Of a stretch of DNA of 64,000 bases, positions 54,992 through 63,297 are shown piece after piece. Source of the DNA: Verrucomicrobiota bacterium (GTDB lineage: Bacteria; Verrucomicrobiota; Verrucomicrobiia; Verrucomicrobiales; DEV007). Within the stretch, counting starts at the first letter, position 1, and each line of letters opens with the position of its first letter. The DNA is taken from positions 79,687-143,686 of the forward strand of contig JAHDID010000001.1 in NCBI GenBank assembly GCA_020630975.1. Direction: 5' to 3'. Position numbers and translations under genes: made by a program. The notes under the pieces are model-generated. The model made no database searches. It was given only the letters and a program-made list of their open reading frames with translations, and was not told where the DNA came from.

Positions 54992-56380
54992 ATGGAACCC
55001 AACTTCGAAACCCCGGAAAATCAGTCCGAGCAGACTGAAGAATCCAACTCAAAACAGGAACTCCCGATCGCTGTACCTACCGATGCAGCTCAGCCTACAG
55101 CTAATGATCTACCGCCTCTACGCAGCCAAAGCCTGAAGCTGACCACAGAGATGCTCGAGGCTAGCGCAGCACAGCTGGAGGCACAGGAGGATGAGGATGA
55201 AAATCCCTCTATTTTGAAACCCAACCCATTTGCAGGGAATCCCTTTGCCACTCCGATGAGCGAAGAGCTCGCCAGCCCTTCAGTCGACCAGGCCGAGCAG
55301 CGACTTCAGTTCATCCAGGACATGGTGAGAGGCAATAGTAACAGTAGCCTAGATTCCGATTACTTTGCCGCAGCATCCAAGTTTTTCTCCGAGCAGCATC
55401 ATGAGGGAACGACCGACATAGACGAAGATGTCAGCGAGATCGACTTCATCCCACTGGTCAATCATATCGCCTCGACGCTCACGGAGCTAGCCTCTGCTGA
55501 TTGGGGGGGCAGGATCACACCCGAGACACCTCTGAAAGGTCTGGAAAAATTTGTCCACGCGATGGATGTGTCGCATTTCGAGTTAGACGAGGACGTCGTC
55601 TATGATGATATCGATTTCGAGGAAATCCCCCTCGTTTCTAACGGTACTCTCAGCGAACCTTTATCATTTGAAGCCGCTGATCTCGGCCAAGACCTAGATG
55701 AAATTTTCTTCTGGGACGATCTGGAAGGCGGCAATCCCGGAGCACTACTCGACCAACTCGATGCCCTGCTACCTGACGAATCTGGCCTCCTAGCAGCCGA
55801 TACCGACTATTCGTACATCGATTTCCTCCCAGCTATGGACACGCCTGCTACCAGCCAGCCTGATGAGCAGGAGCTGGAGCAACAGTCCGACACGAGTGTG
55901 GCGATGCTCATGACAGGTGGCACCATGACTGCAGAGCCTGAGATGGCCGAACTAGTCATGGCCGCAGAGGGCGACATCGCCCCAAATCTGGAGCCTGTGC
56001 TAGCCGAGCACCTACCGGATCAACCTAGGGAAGCCCCCGAGCCTCAGATGGCCAATATCTTTGAACTAGCCGAAGAAGCTCCAGAGCAGCCATTCACAGA
56101 AATCCCAGAGGACGAACCTCAGACCGGACTCATCGCCGAATTCATCTCTGCCGAGATGAGCGATCTATCCGACATCTACGATAGTGAACTAACCCAATTC
56201 TGGGATGATGACTCTGATGAAATCGTGCTGCAAATAGGCGAACAAATCATCAATCTAGGCGAACCCGACTTGGGGCAATCCTCAGCGCCAACTCCGCAAG
56301 GTGATGCCCTGATCGCACCTAGCGTGACAGATGACAGCTTTGACGAAGCTCAGATCATAGCCACCGAGATGGGGATGTAG
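54992..56380 (+). CDS. Highly acidic protein of unknown function, paralogue 2
   Basis: A 462-residue, strongly acidic protein with no signal or membrane segment, beginning MEPNFETPENQSEQTEESNS much as paralogue 1 begins MEVNQDSPDQQANQAEDDNN. A shared domain near residues 120-175 (LDSDYFAAASKFFSEQHHEG, NHIASTLTELASADWGG) aligns with paralogue 1, and the C-terminus DEIVLQIGEQIINLGEPDLG matches its LLLQIDDQTVNLSESQ. The ends AQIIATEMGM and TQAAAAAELGL also correspond. The central parts differ in length and sequence. Function unknown; a scaffolding or surface-independent binding role would be speculation. Confidence 0.65.
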   Translation: MEPNFETPENQSEQTEESNSKQELPIAVPTDAAQPTANDLPPLRSQSLKLTTEMLEASAAQLEAQEDEDENPSILKPNPFAGNPFATPMSEELASPSVDQAEQRLQFIQDMVRGNSNSSLDSDYFAAASKFFSEQHHEGTTDIDEDVSEIDFIPLVNHIASTLTELASADWGGRITPETPLKGLEKFVHAMDVSHFELDEDVVYDDIDFEEIPLVSNGTLSEPLSFEAADLGQDLDEIFFWDDLEGGNPGALLDQLDALLPDESGLLAADTDYSYIDFLPAMDTPATSQPDEQELEQQSDTSVAMLMTGGTMTAEPEMAELVMAAEGDIAPNLEPVLAEHLPDQPREAPEPQMANIFELAEEAPEQPFTEIPEDEPQTGLIAEFISAEMSDLSDIYDSELTQFWDDDSDEIVLQIGEQIINLGEPDLGQSSAPTPQGDALIAPSVTDDSFDEAQIIATEMGM

Positions 56381-56411
56381 CCCCATCTCGAGATAGCGCC
56401 TTTGTGAGCCG

Positions 56412-57938
56412 CTATTTGGGCAAATAGGTCACTTCACGGTCGTTTGGCACTGGCTCTCCTGCTGTGCTGCGTCCGGTCTCGACCTCGGTCTTCATTATCG
56501 CCAATAGCTCTGCCACCTTCTCGGGCTGGCTTTCCACTAGATTGGTCTGCTCGCCGGGATCTGTGCTCAGGTCGTATAGCTGCATACTGGGGAGTCCCGC
56601 TTTCTTGGCAGCGGGCTCGCGAGGATCGCTCCAGCCGCCGCTACCCGCACAGAGGCAGAGCTTCCAGTTGTCTTTGCGGATGGAAAAATTGCCCGCTATC
56701 GAGTGGCTGATCAATGTCTCACGAGAGCCCGCCTCTGCACCTGCGAAAAGCGGCACCCAGCTGTGCGAGTCCTCGCCCGCCTGGGCCTGCTTTTCCGCTC
56801 CCGTCAGGTCGCGCATGGTCTCGTACAGATCGGTCAGACAGGCGACAGCTTCGGTCACTTGTCCCGCCTTTATCCCCGCCGGCCAGCGAGCTAGTAGTGG
56901 TACCCGATGGCCGCCTTCGTAGATATCGGCTTTGTGACCGCGATAGATGCCACTGGGATCATGATCATACTTGGCCAGTTCGCCGAAGTTGCCCTCCGGC
57001 GAGCAGCCATTGTCACTGGTGAAGAAAACCAAGGTATCCTCATCGACACCAGCCTCCGCCAGCGCCGCGAACAGCTCACCCATGTGATGATCGACCTGCA
57101 TCATGAAATCCGCATACGGATTCATCTCGCTGGCGTCTTTGAATGGTGGCACCGGCACGATCGGTGTGTGAGGCGCAGGCAGTGGTAGGTAGAGAAAGAA
57201 TGGCTCACCCGCCTTGGCTTTCTCAGCCCGAGATTTGATGTAGTCGGCGCTTTTCTCAAACAAATGTGGAAGCACTTCATCGATCTCGAAGTCGGGACCG
57301 ATCGGACCTTTTCGATACCAGCCGTATGGATCTTGCTTTCGGTCCACGCCTTCCTCTCGCTCAGGCACAGCTGTCACATGACCAGTGTCGACCCACACGT
57401 AGGGAGGCATATCCAGCGAGCCGCAGTGCCCGTAGTAGCCGTGAAAGCCATTGATGTCTGGGCCATTTTTCACCGGCTTGGTGAAGTCGATATTCTGCCA
57501 CAGTTTTTCAGACTTATCCGCTCTAGCCCAGTCCCAGCCGAGATGCCATTTGCCGATCATCTGAGTGTGATAGCCCTGCGCCTGTAGTAGATGGCCTACA
57601 GTGGCTCTGTCCGCAGGTATCAGGTGATTGGCGGTACCGCTCAATACTCCTCGAGCCAATCTCGACCGCCAATTGTAGCGCCCGGTCAGCACCCCATAGC
57701 GAGTCGGCGTGCACACCGCACTAGAGGAGTGAGCATCGAGAAAGGTCAGCCCCTCGTCTGCCATCTTCTGCAGGTGCGGGGTTTTGATCTTGCAGTCAGG
57801 ATTGGTCGGCGAGATGTCGCCGATACCGAGATCGTCTGCTAGGACGAATATCATATTCGGCTTTCGCACCTCGGCACTAGCTGTGCTCAGGATGCACAAT
57901 CCGCCGAACACGGCAGTGATGAGAGTCTGTATCTTCAT
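56412..57938 (-). CDS. Type I sulfatase (arylsulfatase family), exported
   Basis: A 508-residue exported sulfatase (signal MKIQTLITAVFGGLCILSTA). NMIFVLADDLGIGD carries the calcium ligands, and SSAVCTPTRYGVLTGRYNWR (72-91) is the formylglycine motif C-x-P-x-R with Cys76. GKWHLG, PFFLYLPLPAPHTP, FFTSDNGCSPEG and YEGGHRVPLLARWPAG complete the family set. It should remove sulfate from sulfated carbohydrates or similar esters after Cys76 is converted to formylglycine. No maturase gene is in the window. It is next to a second, distinct sulfatase. Confidence 0.93.
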   Translation of the reverse strand: MKIQTLITAVFGGLCILSTASAEVRKPNMIFVLADDLGIGDISPTNPDCKIKTPHLQKMADEGLTFLDAHSSSAVCTPTRYGVLTGRYNWRSRLARGVLSGTANHLIPADRATVGHLLQAQGYHTQMIGKWHLGWDWARADKSEKLWQNIDFTKPVKNGPDINGFHGYYGHCGSLDMPPYVWVDTGHVTAVPEREEGVDRKQDPYGWYRKGPIGPDFEIDEVLPHLFEKSADYIKSRAEKAKAGEPFFLYLPLPAPHTPIVPVPPFKDASEMNPYADFMMQVDHHMGELFAALAEAGVDEDTLVFFTSDNGCSPEGNFGELAKYDHDPSGIYRGHKADIYEGGHRVPLLARWPAGIKAGQVTEAVACLTDLYETMRDLTGAEKQAQAGEDSHSWVPLFAGAEAGSRETLISHSIAGNFSIRKDNWKLCLCAGSGGWSDPREPAAKKAGLPSMQLYDLSTDPGEQTNLVESQPEKVAELLAIMKTEVETGRSTAGEPVPNDREVTYLPK

Positions 57939-57981
57939 ATGAGTTTAGATTTTGAAATTTGATTTCTGAAGTCAAATTTGG

Positions 57982-58076
57982 AAATCCATGCTAATCCCTT
58001 TAAATCCATGTTCAATCCATGCCTGATAGCAAAGCCTGAGAATCTCTACGTGGATTGGGACGGATTGAACATGGAT
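57982..58076. repeat. Intergenic element with a perfect 15-bp inverted repeat and AATCCATG repeats
   Basis: ATCCATGTTCAATCC (58004-58018) and its exact complement GGATTGAACATGGAT (58062-58076) are separated by 43 bp. AAATCCATG occurs at 57982-57990 and 58002-58010 and CAATCCATG at 58013-58021. The element fills most of the 200-bp gap between the two sulfatase genes; the remaining sequence holds nothing I recognise. Confidence 0.8.
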
Positions 58077-58138
58077 GACACGGATTATTTCTGGAACCTT
58101 CGGCTCGCTATATATCGCTGGAGAAAAAAAGTATCGGT

Positions 58139-59995
58139 TTATTGCTTCTGAGGCTTCTGAAAAGCGATCGCACTAGCCGTGAAGCCTTTACCACGCCCCC
58201 CATCTACCTCTGGGTAGCTACGTAGAAAGCGATTTTCATCCACTAGATTCAGGTAGTAGTGAGTGGTACCCTTTGGCAATACCACGCTCACCTCTCCCGG
58301 CGCGCTTATCTCTGCCTGCATGCGGTGCCACTCTTCGTACCGATGGCCACCGTTTTTGGAGTAAATCAGATCAGCTCGCACCACTTTGGCACCGCGCTCT
58401 TTGTAGGTAAAAGTGACTTTGCGCCCCTTAGCAGTATGGCCAGTCGCGACACACACTTTTTTCTTGTGCGGTAGATCCAGGCCGATGTGCGGATTGTAGT
58501 AGGGCAGACTCGCCTCCATCCCTCCGAGGATACTCATCAGCTTTTCATCCATCTCAGCGACACGCTCTGGCTCGGCATCGGCTAGGTTATTCGCCTCCTC
58601 GATATCGACTCGCTCACCACCATCATAGAGGCGATACAGCTCGTACGGCACGTCGGGTGTCATCACATGGCTATGATTTCGCACCAGCTTGTAGTCGCCC
58701 ACGCGTATCGTGCTCTCCTGCGCCGGCACGTGGGGAAAGTGCCAGACCATGGTATCGCGCACGCTGCCGTCAGCCTCTTTCACCAAACTAGCATCGGTAG
58801 GATCGCCGGTGAGTAGCGGCAGCAGATCGCAGCCGTCTAGCACCTTGTCCGCAGGCTTTTCGACACCTGCCATCGATAGGATAGTGGGATAAAAGTCTAA
58901 GCCATTGGCCAGCACGTCGCTCTGCACCTCAGTCGGTATATTCGGCCCTGCGATCATCAGAGGTACTCGGGTGCCGCCTTCCATAGCAGATATCTTGCCT
59001 CGCGACAGTGGGCGATTATCAGTGTAGCGCTCCTTAGGGCTACCTTCCATTCCACCATTGTCCGAGGTAAAGATGATGTAGGTATTCTCGCTCAACTTAT
59101 GCCCAGGCCAGCGTGGGTCATCGGTCTGATCGAGATAGTCAAAGATCTGTCCCATGTAGTAATCGATCTCCTCGATCATCGCTAGGTAGAATGGATTGCC
59201 CTGGCCCGGAGTGTCCAGTTTGGGAGTATTCGCCGGATCCGCCCCCAGCTTCTCGACATACTTCTTCAGAAGAGCCTCTGAGCGGGTCTGGATCGGCGAA
59301 TGCACTAGCCAGGTGGCGTAGTAGAGGAAAAACGGCTTATCACTCCCCTGCTGCTCGCGCATGAAGTCGAGCGCATCCTCATTGGTCTGATGCAGAGGAT
59401 AGCCTGCTGGATCTAGACGGAACGGATCATCTTTCTCAGTCGTCGCAAACCCCGCTAGGCGATCAGGCATAGAGGCACGTGCTCCACGAGTCGAGCGAGT
59501 CCAGTCAAAGCCGACATCCAGCGGCTGCGGAAAGGCATGGTGATCGATGGCGATGTGCCATTTGCCCGAATGCCCAGTCACGTAGCCATTTTTAGACAAG
59601 ATTTTAGCAATCGTCAGTGTGTCCTCCGGCATGCGCCCGCTGTACCAAGGGTCGATCATGCGCGAGTTGGGCATATACGGCTTGGGTGGTGCCCCACCCA
59701 CGACGTGAGTTTTCTGAGCACGAGCCGGGTGAACCCCACTGAGGATCGCGCAGCGAGACGGCGCACAGGTCGGCGCCGGAGAGTAGCCCTGCCAAAACAT
59801 GACTCCTCGCTTGGCGAAGGCATCCAGATTCGGCGTCTCCACGGGCAATGGCTCATCGATATCGTAGCAGCCCACATCTTGCCATCCCAGGTCATCGGTG
59901 AGGATGAGCACGATATTCGGCTGGGCGGGACGATCGGCTAGGGCGATGCCCATGGCGGCGACCGCGATCACGATTTGCGTCAGAAATTTCATCAA
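58139..59995 (-). CDS. Type I sulfatase with C-terminal extra domain, exported
   Basis: A 618-residue exported sulfatase. The signal MMKFLTQIVIAVAAMGIALA is followed by PNIVLILTDDLGWQDVGCYD with the metal site, and SPAPTCAPSRCAILSGVHPA contains the C-x-P-x-R formylglycine motif with Cys77. GHSGKWHIA, FFLYYATWLVHSPIQ, YIIFTSDNGGMEGSP and EGGTRVPLMIAGP follow. After the catalytic domain a C-terminal beta-rich segment (about 515-600, VTFTYKERGAKVVRADLIYS) looks like an appended binding domain. It differs clearly from the neighbouring sulfatase, so the pair is not a recent duplication. The substrate is unknown. Confidence 0.92.
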   Translation of the reverse strand: MMKFLTQIVIAVAAMGIALADRPAQPNIVLILTDDLGWQDVGCYDIDEPLPVETPNLDAFAKRGVMFWQGYSPAPTCAPSRCAILSGVHPARAQKTHVVGGAPPKPYMPNSRMIDPWYSGRMPEDTLTIAKILSKNGYVTGHSGKWHIAIDHHAFPQPLDVGFDWTRSTRGARASMPDRLAGFATTEKDDPFRLDPAGYPLHQTNEDALDFMREQQGSDKPFFLYYATWLVHSPIQTRSEALLKKYVEKLGADPANTPKLDTPGQGNPFYLAMIEEIDYYMGQIFDYLDQTDDPRWPGHKLSENTYIIFTSDNGGMEGSPKERYTDNRPLSRGKISAMEGGTRVPLMIAGPNIPTEVQSDVLANGLDFYPTILSMAGVEKPADKVLDGCDLLPLLTGDPTDASLVKEADGSVRDTMVWHFPHVPAQESTIRVGDYKLVRNHSHVMTPDVPYELYRLYDGGERVDIEEANNLADAEPERVAEMDEKLMSILGGMEASLPYYNPHIGLDLPHKKKVCVATGHTAKGRKVTFTYKERGAKVVRADLIYSKNGGHRYEEWHRMQAEISAPGEVSVVLPKGTTHYYLNLVDENRFLRSYPEVDGGRGKGFTASAIAFQKPQKQ

Positions 59996-60080
59996 TTTGT
60001 ATCTGGGAAAATTAAGAGTGTTATCGCAAGCTTGGCATGGTACGCCAAACCGTCTAACAAAAACCCCATCCTAATTTTCC

Positions 60081-60785
60081 ATGGTCAATCCCATCACCAT
60101 CCTCGACCTGCTGATCATGCTGGTGCCCCTAGCACTGGTCGCCATCGTCTACTGGCGCTGGGTCGGCAAGCCTGCTGAGATCGGCATGGCCACCGCCCGC
60201 ATGGCGCTGCAGCTGCTGGCCATGGGCTATTTTCTCACCTTTCTCTTTGGGCTCACATCGGCCTGGGTCGGTGTGGCAGTGATCATCGTCATGCTCTCGA
60301 TCTCGGCCTGGATCGCGCTGCGCTCATCGGAGGACCGCAGCTGGGCCACCTATCGGCGCATCTTTATCGCCATCGGCCTGGCAGGCACGCTCAACCTTCT
60401 GCTCGTGGTTTTCTTCGTCATGGGCCTGAAACCCTGGTTCGAGCTACGCGCCATGGTGCCTATCGCCGGTATGATCTACTCCACCGGCATGAACAGCGTC
60501 AGCCTCTGCGCCGAGCGCTTTCACGCCGAGTACAGCCGCAACTGCGACTACATCGACTCACGCCGCCACGCCTACCGCGCCTCTCTGATCCCCCAGATCA
60601 ATAGCTTCCTAGCCGTAGGCCTAGTCTCCCTCCCCGGCATGATGACCGGCCAGATCCTAGCCGGAGTCTCCCCTCTCGAAGCTGTACGCTACCAGATCAT
60701 GGTGATGTGCATGGTCATGGGCACAGCAGGGCTGGGGGCGGCTATTTATTTGTGGCTGTGCCGAAATAATTGCTCAAGTGGGTAG
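60081..60785 (+). CDS. UPF0014/FetB-family ABC transporter permease
   Basis: A 234-residue protein with about seven hydrophobic segments. The family-specific parts are RMALQLLAMGYFLTFLFGLT, the IAGMIYSTGMNSVSLCAERF segment, SLIPQINSFLAVGLVSLPGM and MTGQILAGVSPLEAVRYQIM. In E. coli FetAB exports iron; other members handle different metals or compounds. The ATPase partner gene is not next to it. It is divergent from the sulfatase, with 85 bp between the start codons. Confidence 0.85.
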   Translation: MVNPITILDLLIMLVPLALVAIVYWRWVGKPAEIGMATARMALQLLAMGYFLTFLFGLTSAWVGVAVIIVMLSISAWIALRSSEDRSWATYRRIFIAIGLAGTLNLLLVVFFVMGLKPWFELRAMVPIAGMIYSTGMNSVSLCAERFHAEYSRNCDYIDSRRHAYRASLIPQINSFLAVGLVSLPGMMTGQILAGVSPLEAVRYQIMVMCMVMGTAGLGAAIYLWLCRNNCSSG

Positions 60786-60833
60786 GTCTGCTCCCTCAAT
60801 CTCCCCCTTATGATTCATAACTAGAATTCAACA

Positions 60834-60851
60834 CTGAAACCAAAGTTTCAG
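60834..60851. promoter_or_regulatory. Inverted repeat before the small-protein/kinase pair
   Basis: CTGAAAC-CAAA-GTTTCAG is a perfect 7-bp inverted repeat with a 4-bp spacer, 42 bp upstream of the ATG at 60893. It could be an operator for an autoregulated pair or a leader hairpin. Confidence 0.45.
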
Positions 60852-60892
60852 GTGACTTGAGCGAAGATGGGTGGTACTTGTATTTTAGACTA

Positions 60893-61072
60893 ATGAGTTC
60901 TGAAGAGAAAAAAAAAGCCAATGCTCTTTTCCGCCAAAAGGTGAAAGAAATGGCTATAGCTCGACAGGAGGCTTCTTCCCAGAAAATATCAGCAGTCGAA
61001 TTTCTGAGACAATCACCGGAGGAAGTCAGAGCTCAACCTCTACCCAATCGAGAAAAGAGCGGGAATTTCTAG
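60893..61072 (+). CDS. Small charged protein upstream of the kinase-like gene
   Basis: A 59-residue protein from the ATG at 60893: MSSEEKKKANALFRQKVKEM, then helical and polar sequence with AVEFLRQSPEEVRAQPLP. It has a basic helical start and a Pro/acidic end, without any family I recognise. A TTG at 60857 would lengthen it by 12 residues across the inverted repeat region. Its TAG shares the final G with the GTG start of the next gene (61072), so translation is coupled. Antitoxin or regulatory partner roles are possible, by position only. Confidence 0.6.
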   Translation: MSSEEKKKANALFRQKVKEMAIARQEASSQKISAVEFLRQSPEEVRAQPLPNREKSGNF

Positions 61073-61617
61073 TGAATGCAGGATTACTTCCGATTGTGGA
61101 ACGCCCCGCTAAAAGGCATATTTTAGCCCGAGGCAAGGAACATCTCGTAGCTGTAGATGGCAGAAGAGTATGGAAGTATCAGGATGGTCCTGCTTTAATC
61201 CCCATCGCAAAAAACAGCAGAATAGCGGTGCGAGAATCTACTCCATCCGAATATTTAGAGCGCTTGCATCTACAGAATACGCTTTTCGGAGACGACATTC
61301 GTGTAGAAGGAACCTTGAAATCCGGCAAGCTAGTTACTTCTCAATCGTTGATCAAAGGAACTCAACCAACAGAGCCAGAAATGACAGCTATGCTTGGAAG
61401 TTTGGGATGGATTAGAATTCCAACAATTCTACATGACCTACCGCATAATTTAATGGCTACAGCCTGGATGCATCCCATAGCAGAGACTGTTTTAGTCGAT
61501 GCTAGGCTCCCCAATTTCAAGCTTACTCTGAAAGGCGACGTCCTAGCGATTGATTTAATGCTGGCTAAAGCAATGGGTGGTCTTTTAAAATTGATCACAA
61601 GAATTGGTATCAAATAA
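61072..61617 (+). CDS. Polyvalent-protein-type kinase domain, standalone
   Basis: A 181-residue protein (GTG start sharing one base with the upstream stop). The order RHILARGKEHLVAVDGRRVW then K35, STPSEYLERLHLQNTLFGDD, LVTSQSLIKGTQPTEPE, and a late VDARLPNFKLTLKGDVLAID resembles the small kinase domain described for polyvalent proteins of mobile elements. The catalytic-loop-like D143-x4-N148 and the following D161 (metal-binding position) are present, as is a candidate ATP-binding Lys (K35). It may phosphorylate a cellular target. The pair with the 59-residue protein looks like a small module. The family call is from memory. Confidence 0.6.
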   Translation: MNAGLLPIVERPAKRHILARGKEHLVAVDGRRVWKYQDGPALIPIAKNSRIAVRESTPSEYLERLHLQNTLFGDDIRVEGTLKSGKLVTSQSLIKGTQPTEPEMTAMLGSLGWIRIPTILHDLPHNLMATAWMHPIAETVLVDARLPNFKLTLKGDVLAIDLMLAKAMGGLLKLITRIGIK

Positions 61618-61737
61618 ATGTGGAGAGGGTCCACTTAAGAACGACAAGAAATTCCCTGCCAATCTCACTTGAGCAGACGTACAACTGTTGTCTAAGTTCA
61701 CAAACTAGACTTCTCTTTCCCCTGAAACACACGACTT

Positions 61738-63234
61738 ATGAGTGCGCGCCCATCCATCAATATCGCAGGTGCTGGCCCCGGTGGCCTGGCCTCAGCCATG
61801 CTTCTCGCCGCCAAGGGATTCGATGTGCAGGTCTTTGAGCGGCGCTCGCGAGTCGGAGGGCGCACCAGTTACATCGTGGATGGCGACTTCAAATTCGATG
61901 CTGGGCCGACGTTTTTCCTGTTTCCCCAGCTGCTCGAGGAGATCTTCGCAGAGGCAGGGGCGGACCTGAATGAAGAGGTCGAGATGGTGCGGCTCGATCC
62001 CCAGTATCGACTAGTCTTCGAAGATGGGCCGACTCTCGATGCCACACCCGACCTCGATCAGATGGAGCGCGAGATCGCCAAGATATCCGAGGCCGATGCC
62101 GCGAATGTGAAGAAATTCATGGCGGAGAATGCCTGGAAACTGGAGAAGCTCAGCCCGGTGCTGCAGAAGCCCTTCAATGGCCTCGCCGATTTCATCGATC
62201 CCTCGCTATTCAGTGCCTTACCGGCAGTGCGCCCCTGGGCCTCACTTGATCAGGATCTCAAACGCCACTTCAAAGACCCGCGCACGCGGCTAGCCTTTTC
62301 CTTTCAGTCGAAGTACTTGGGCATGTCGCCCTACCGCTGCCCGAGCCTATTCTCGATCCTCAGCGGACTGGAGTATGAGTACGGCGTCTACCACCCGATC
62401 GGCGGCTGCTCAGCAGTGAGCGAGGCGATGGCCCGAGTCGCTCAGCGCATGGGGGTAAAGATCCACCTCGATGAGCCAGTCGAGCAGCTGATCTTCGATG
62501 GTGGCAAAAAGAAAGTCGCCGGCGTGAAGACGAAAAGCGGTGAACACCGAGCCGATGCCATGTTCATCAATGCTGACTTCGCCCGCGCCATGCACCGGCT
62601 GGTGCCAGAGGGCATGCTCAAGCGCTGGGGCGAGAAGAAGATCGAGACCAAGAGCTTTTCCTGCTCCACCTTCATGCTGTACCTCGGCATCGATAAGGTC
62701 TATGAGGATCTCCCCCACCACACCATCTGCATGTCGAAAGACTACGAGGGCAATCTGGACGATATCGAAAACCAGCACCGTCTGTCAGCCGATCCCTCTT
62801 TCTACGTTCAGAATGCCTGCGTGACCGATCGTAGTCTGGCTCCCGAGGGACAGAGCACGCTCTACATCCTGCTACCCTGCTCGCACCAGCATGAAAATAT
62901 CGACTGGTCGGTCGAGGGCCCACGCTACCGAGAGCTAGCGCTCGATCGCCTGAAGCTGATCGGCCTCGACGATGTGCGCGGCCACATCGTCTGCGAGACG
63001 ATGATCACCCCAGCCGACTGGGATACCGACTACGAGATCCACAAAGGCGCAGTCTTCAATCTCGCGCACAATATCGGCCAACTGTTACACAACCGTCCTC
63101 GCAATCGATTCGAAGAGCTGGATGGCGTCTACCTCACCGGCGGTGGCACTCACCCCGGCAGTGGGCTACCCGTCATCTATGAGTCGGCTCGCATCAGTAG
63201 CAATCTCGCCGCCAAAGATTTTGCCCTCGCTTAG
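61738..63234 (+). CDS. CrtI-type carotenoid (phytoene/diapophytoene) desaturase-like oxidoreductase 1
   Basis: A 498-residue FAD-dependent enzyme. The N-terminal dinucleotide fold (INIAGAGPGGLASAMLLAAK, GFDVQVFE) is followed by RVGGRTSYI, FDAGPTFF, and the C-terminal CrtI signature region (LTGGGTHPGSGLPVIYESAR). The protein is full length and acts on a polyene at the membrane. With the second CrtI-like gene 63 bp downstream it is probably part of a carotenoid pathway; in Rubritalea these are C30 compounds made from squalene or diapophytoene, so the substrate might be C30, but C40 cannot be excluded. Confidence 0.88.
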   Translation: MSARPSINIAGAGPGGLASAMLLAAKGFDVQVFERRSRVGGRTSYIVDGDFKFDAGPTFFLFPQLLEEIFAEAGADLNEEVEMVRLDPQYRLVFEDGPTLDATPDLDQMEREIAKISEADAANVKKFMAENAWKLEKLSPVLQKPFNGLADFIDPSLFSALPAVRPWASLDQDLKRHFKDPRTRLAFSFQSKYLGMSPYRCPSLFSILSGLEYEYGVYHPIGGCSAVSEAMARVAQRMGVKIHLDEPVEQLIFDGGKKKVAGVKTKSGEHRADAMFINADFARAMHRLVPEGMLKRWGEKKIETKSFSCSTFMLYLGIDKVYEDLPHHTICMSKDYEGNLDDIENQHRLSADPSFYVQNACVTDRSLAPEGQSTLYILLPCSHQHENIDWSVEGPRYRELALDRLKLIGLDDVRGHIVCETMITPADWDTDYEIHKGAVFNLAHNIGQLLHNRPRNRFEELDGVYLTGGGTHPGSGLPVIYESARISSNLAAKDFALA

Positions 63235-63297
63235 CCCACCCTTTTCCTCCCATATTGACAAACCTCCATCACAGACCGAAAGCAACCAACCCAAGAA

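Noticed and set aside
60081-60785. FetAB iron exporter with ATPase
   Set aside because: Only the permease is present; no ATPase gene adjoins, so iron export cannot be claimed.
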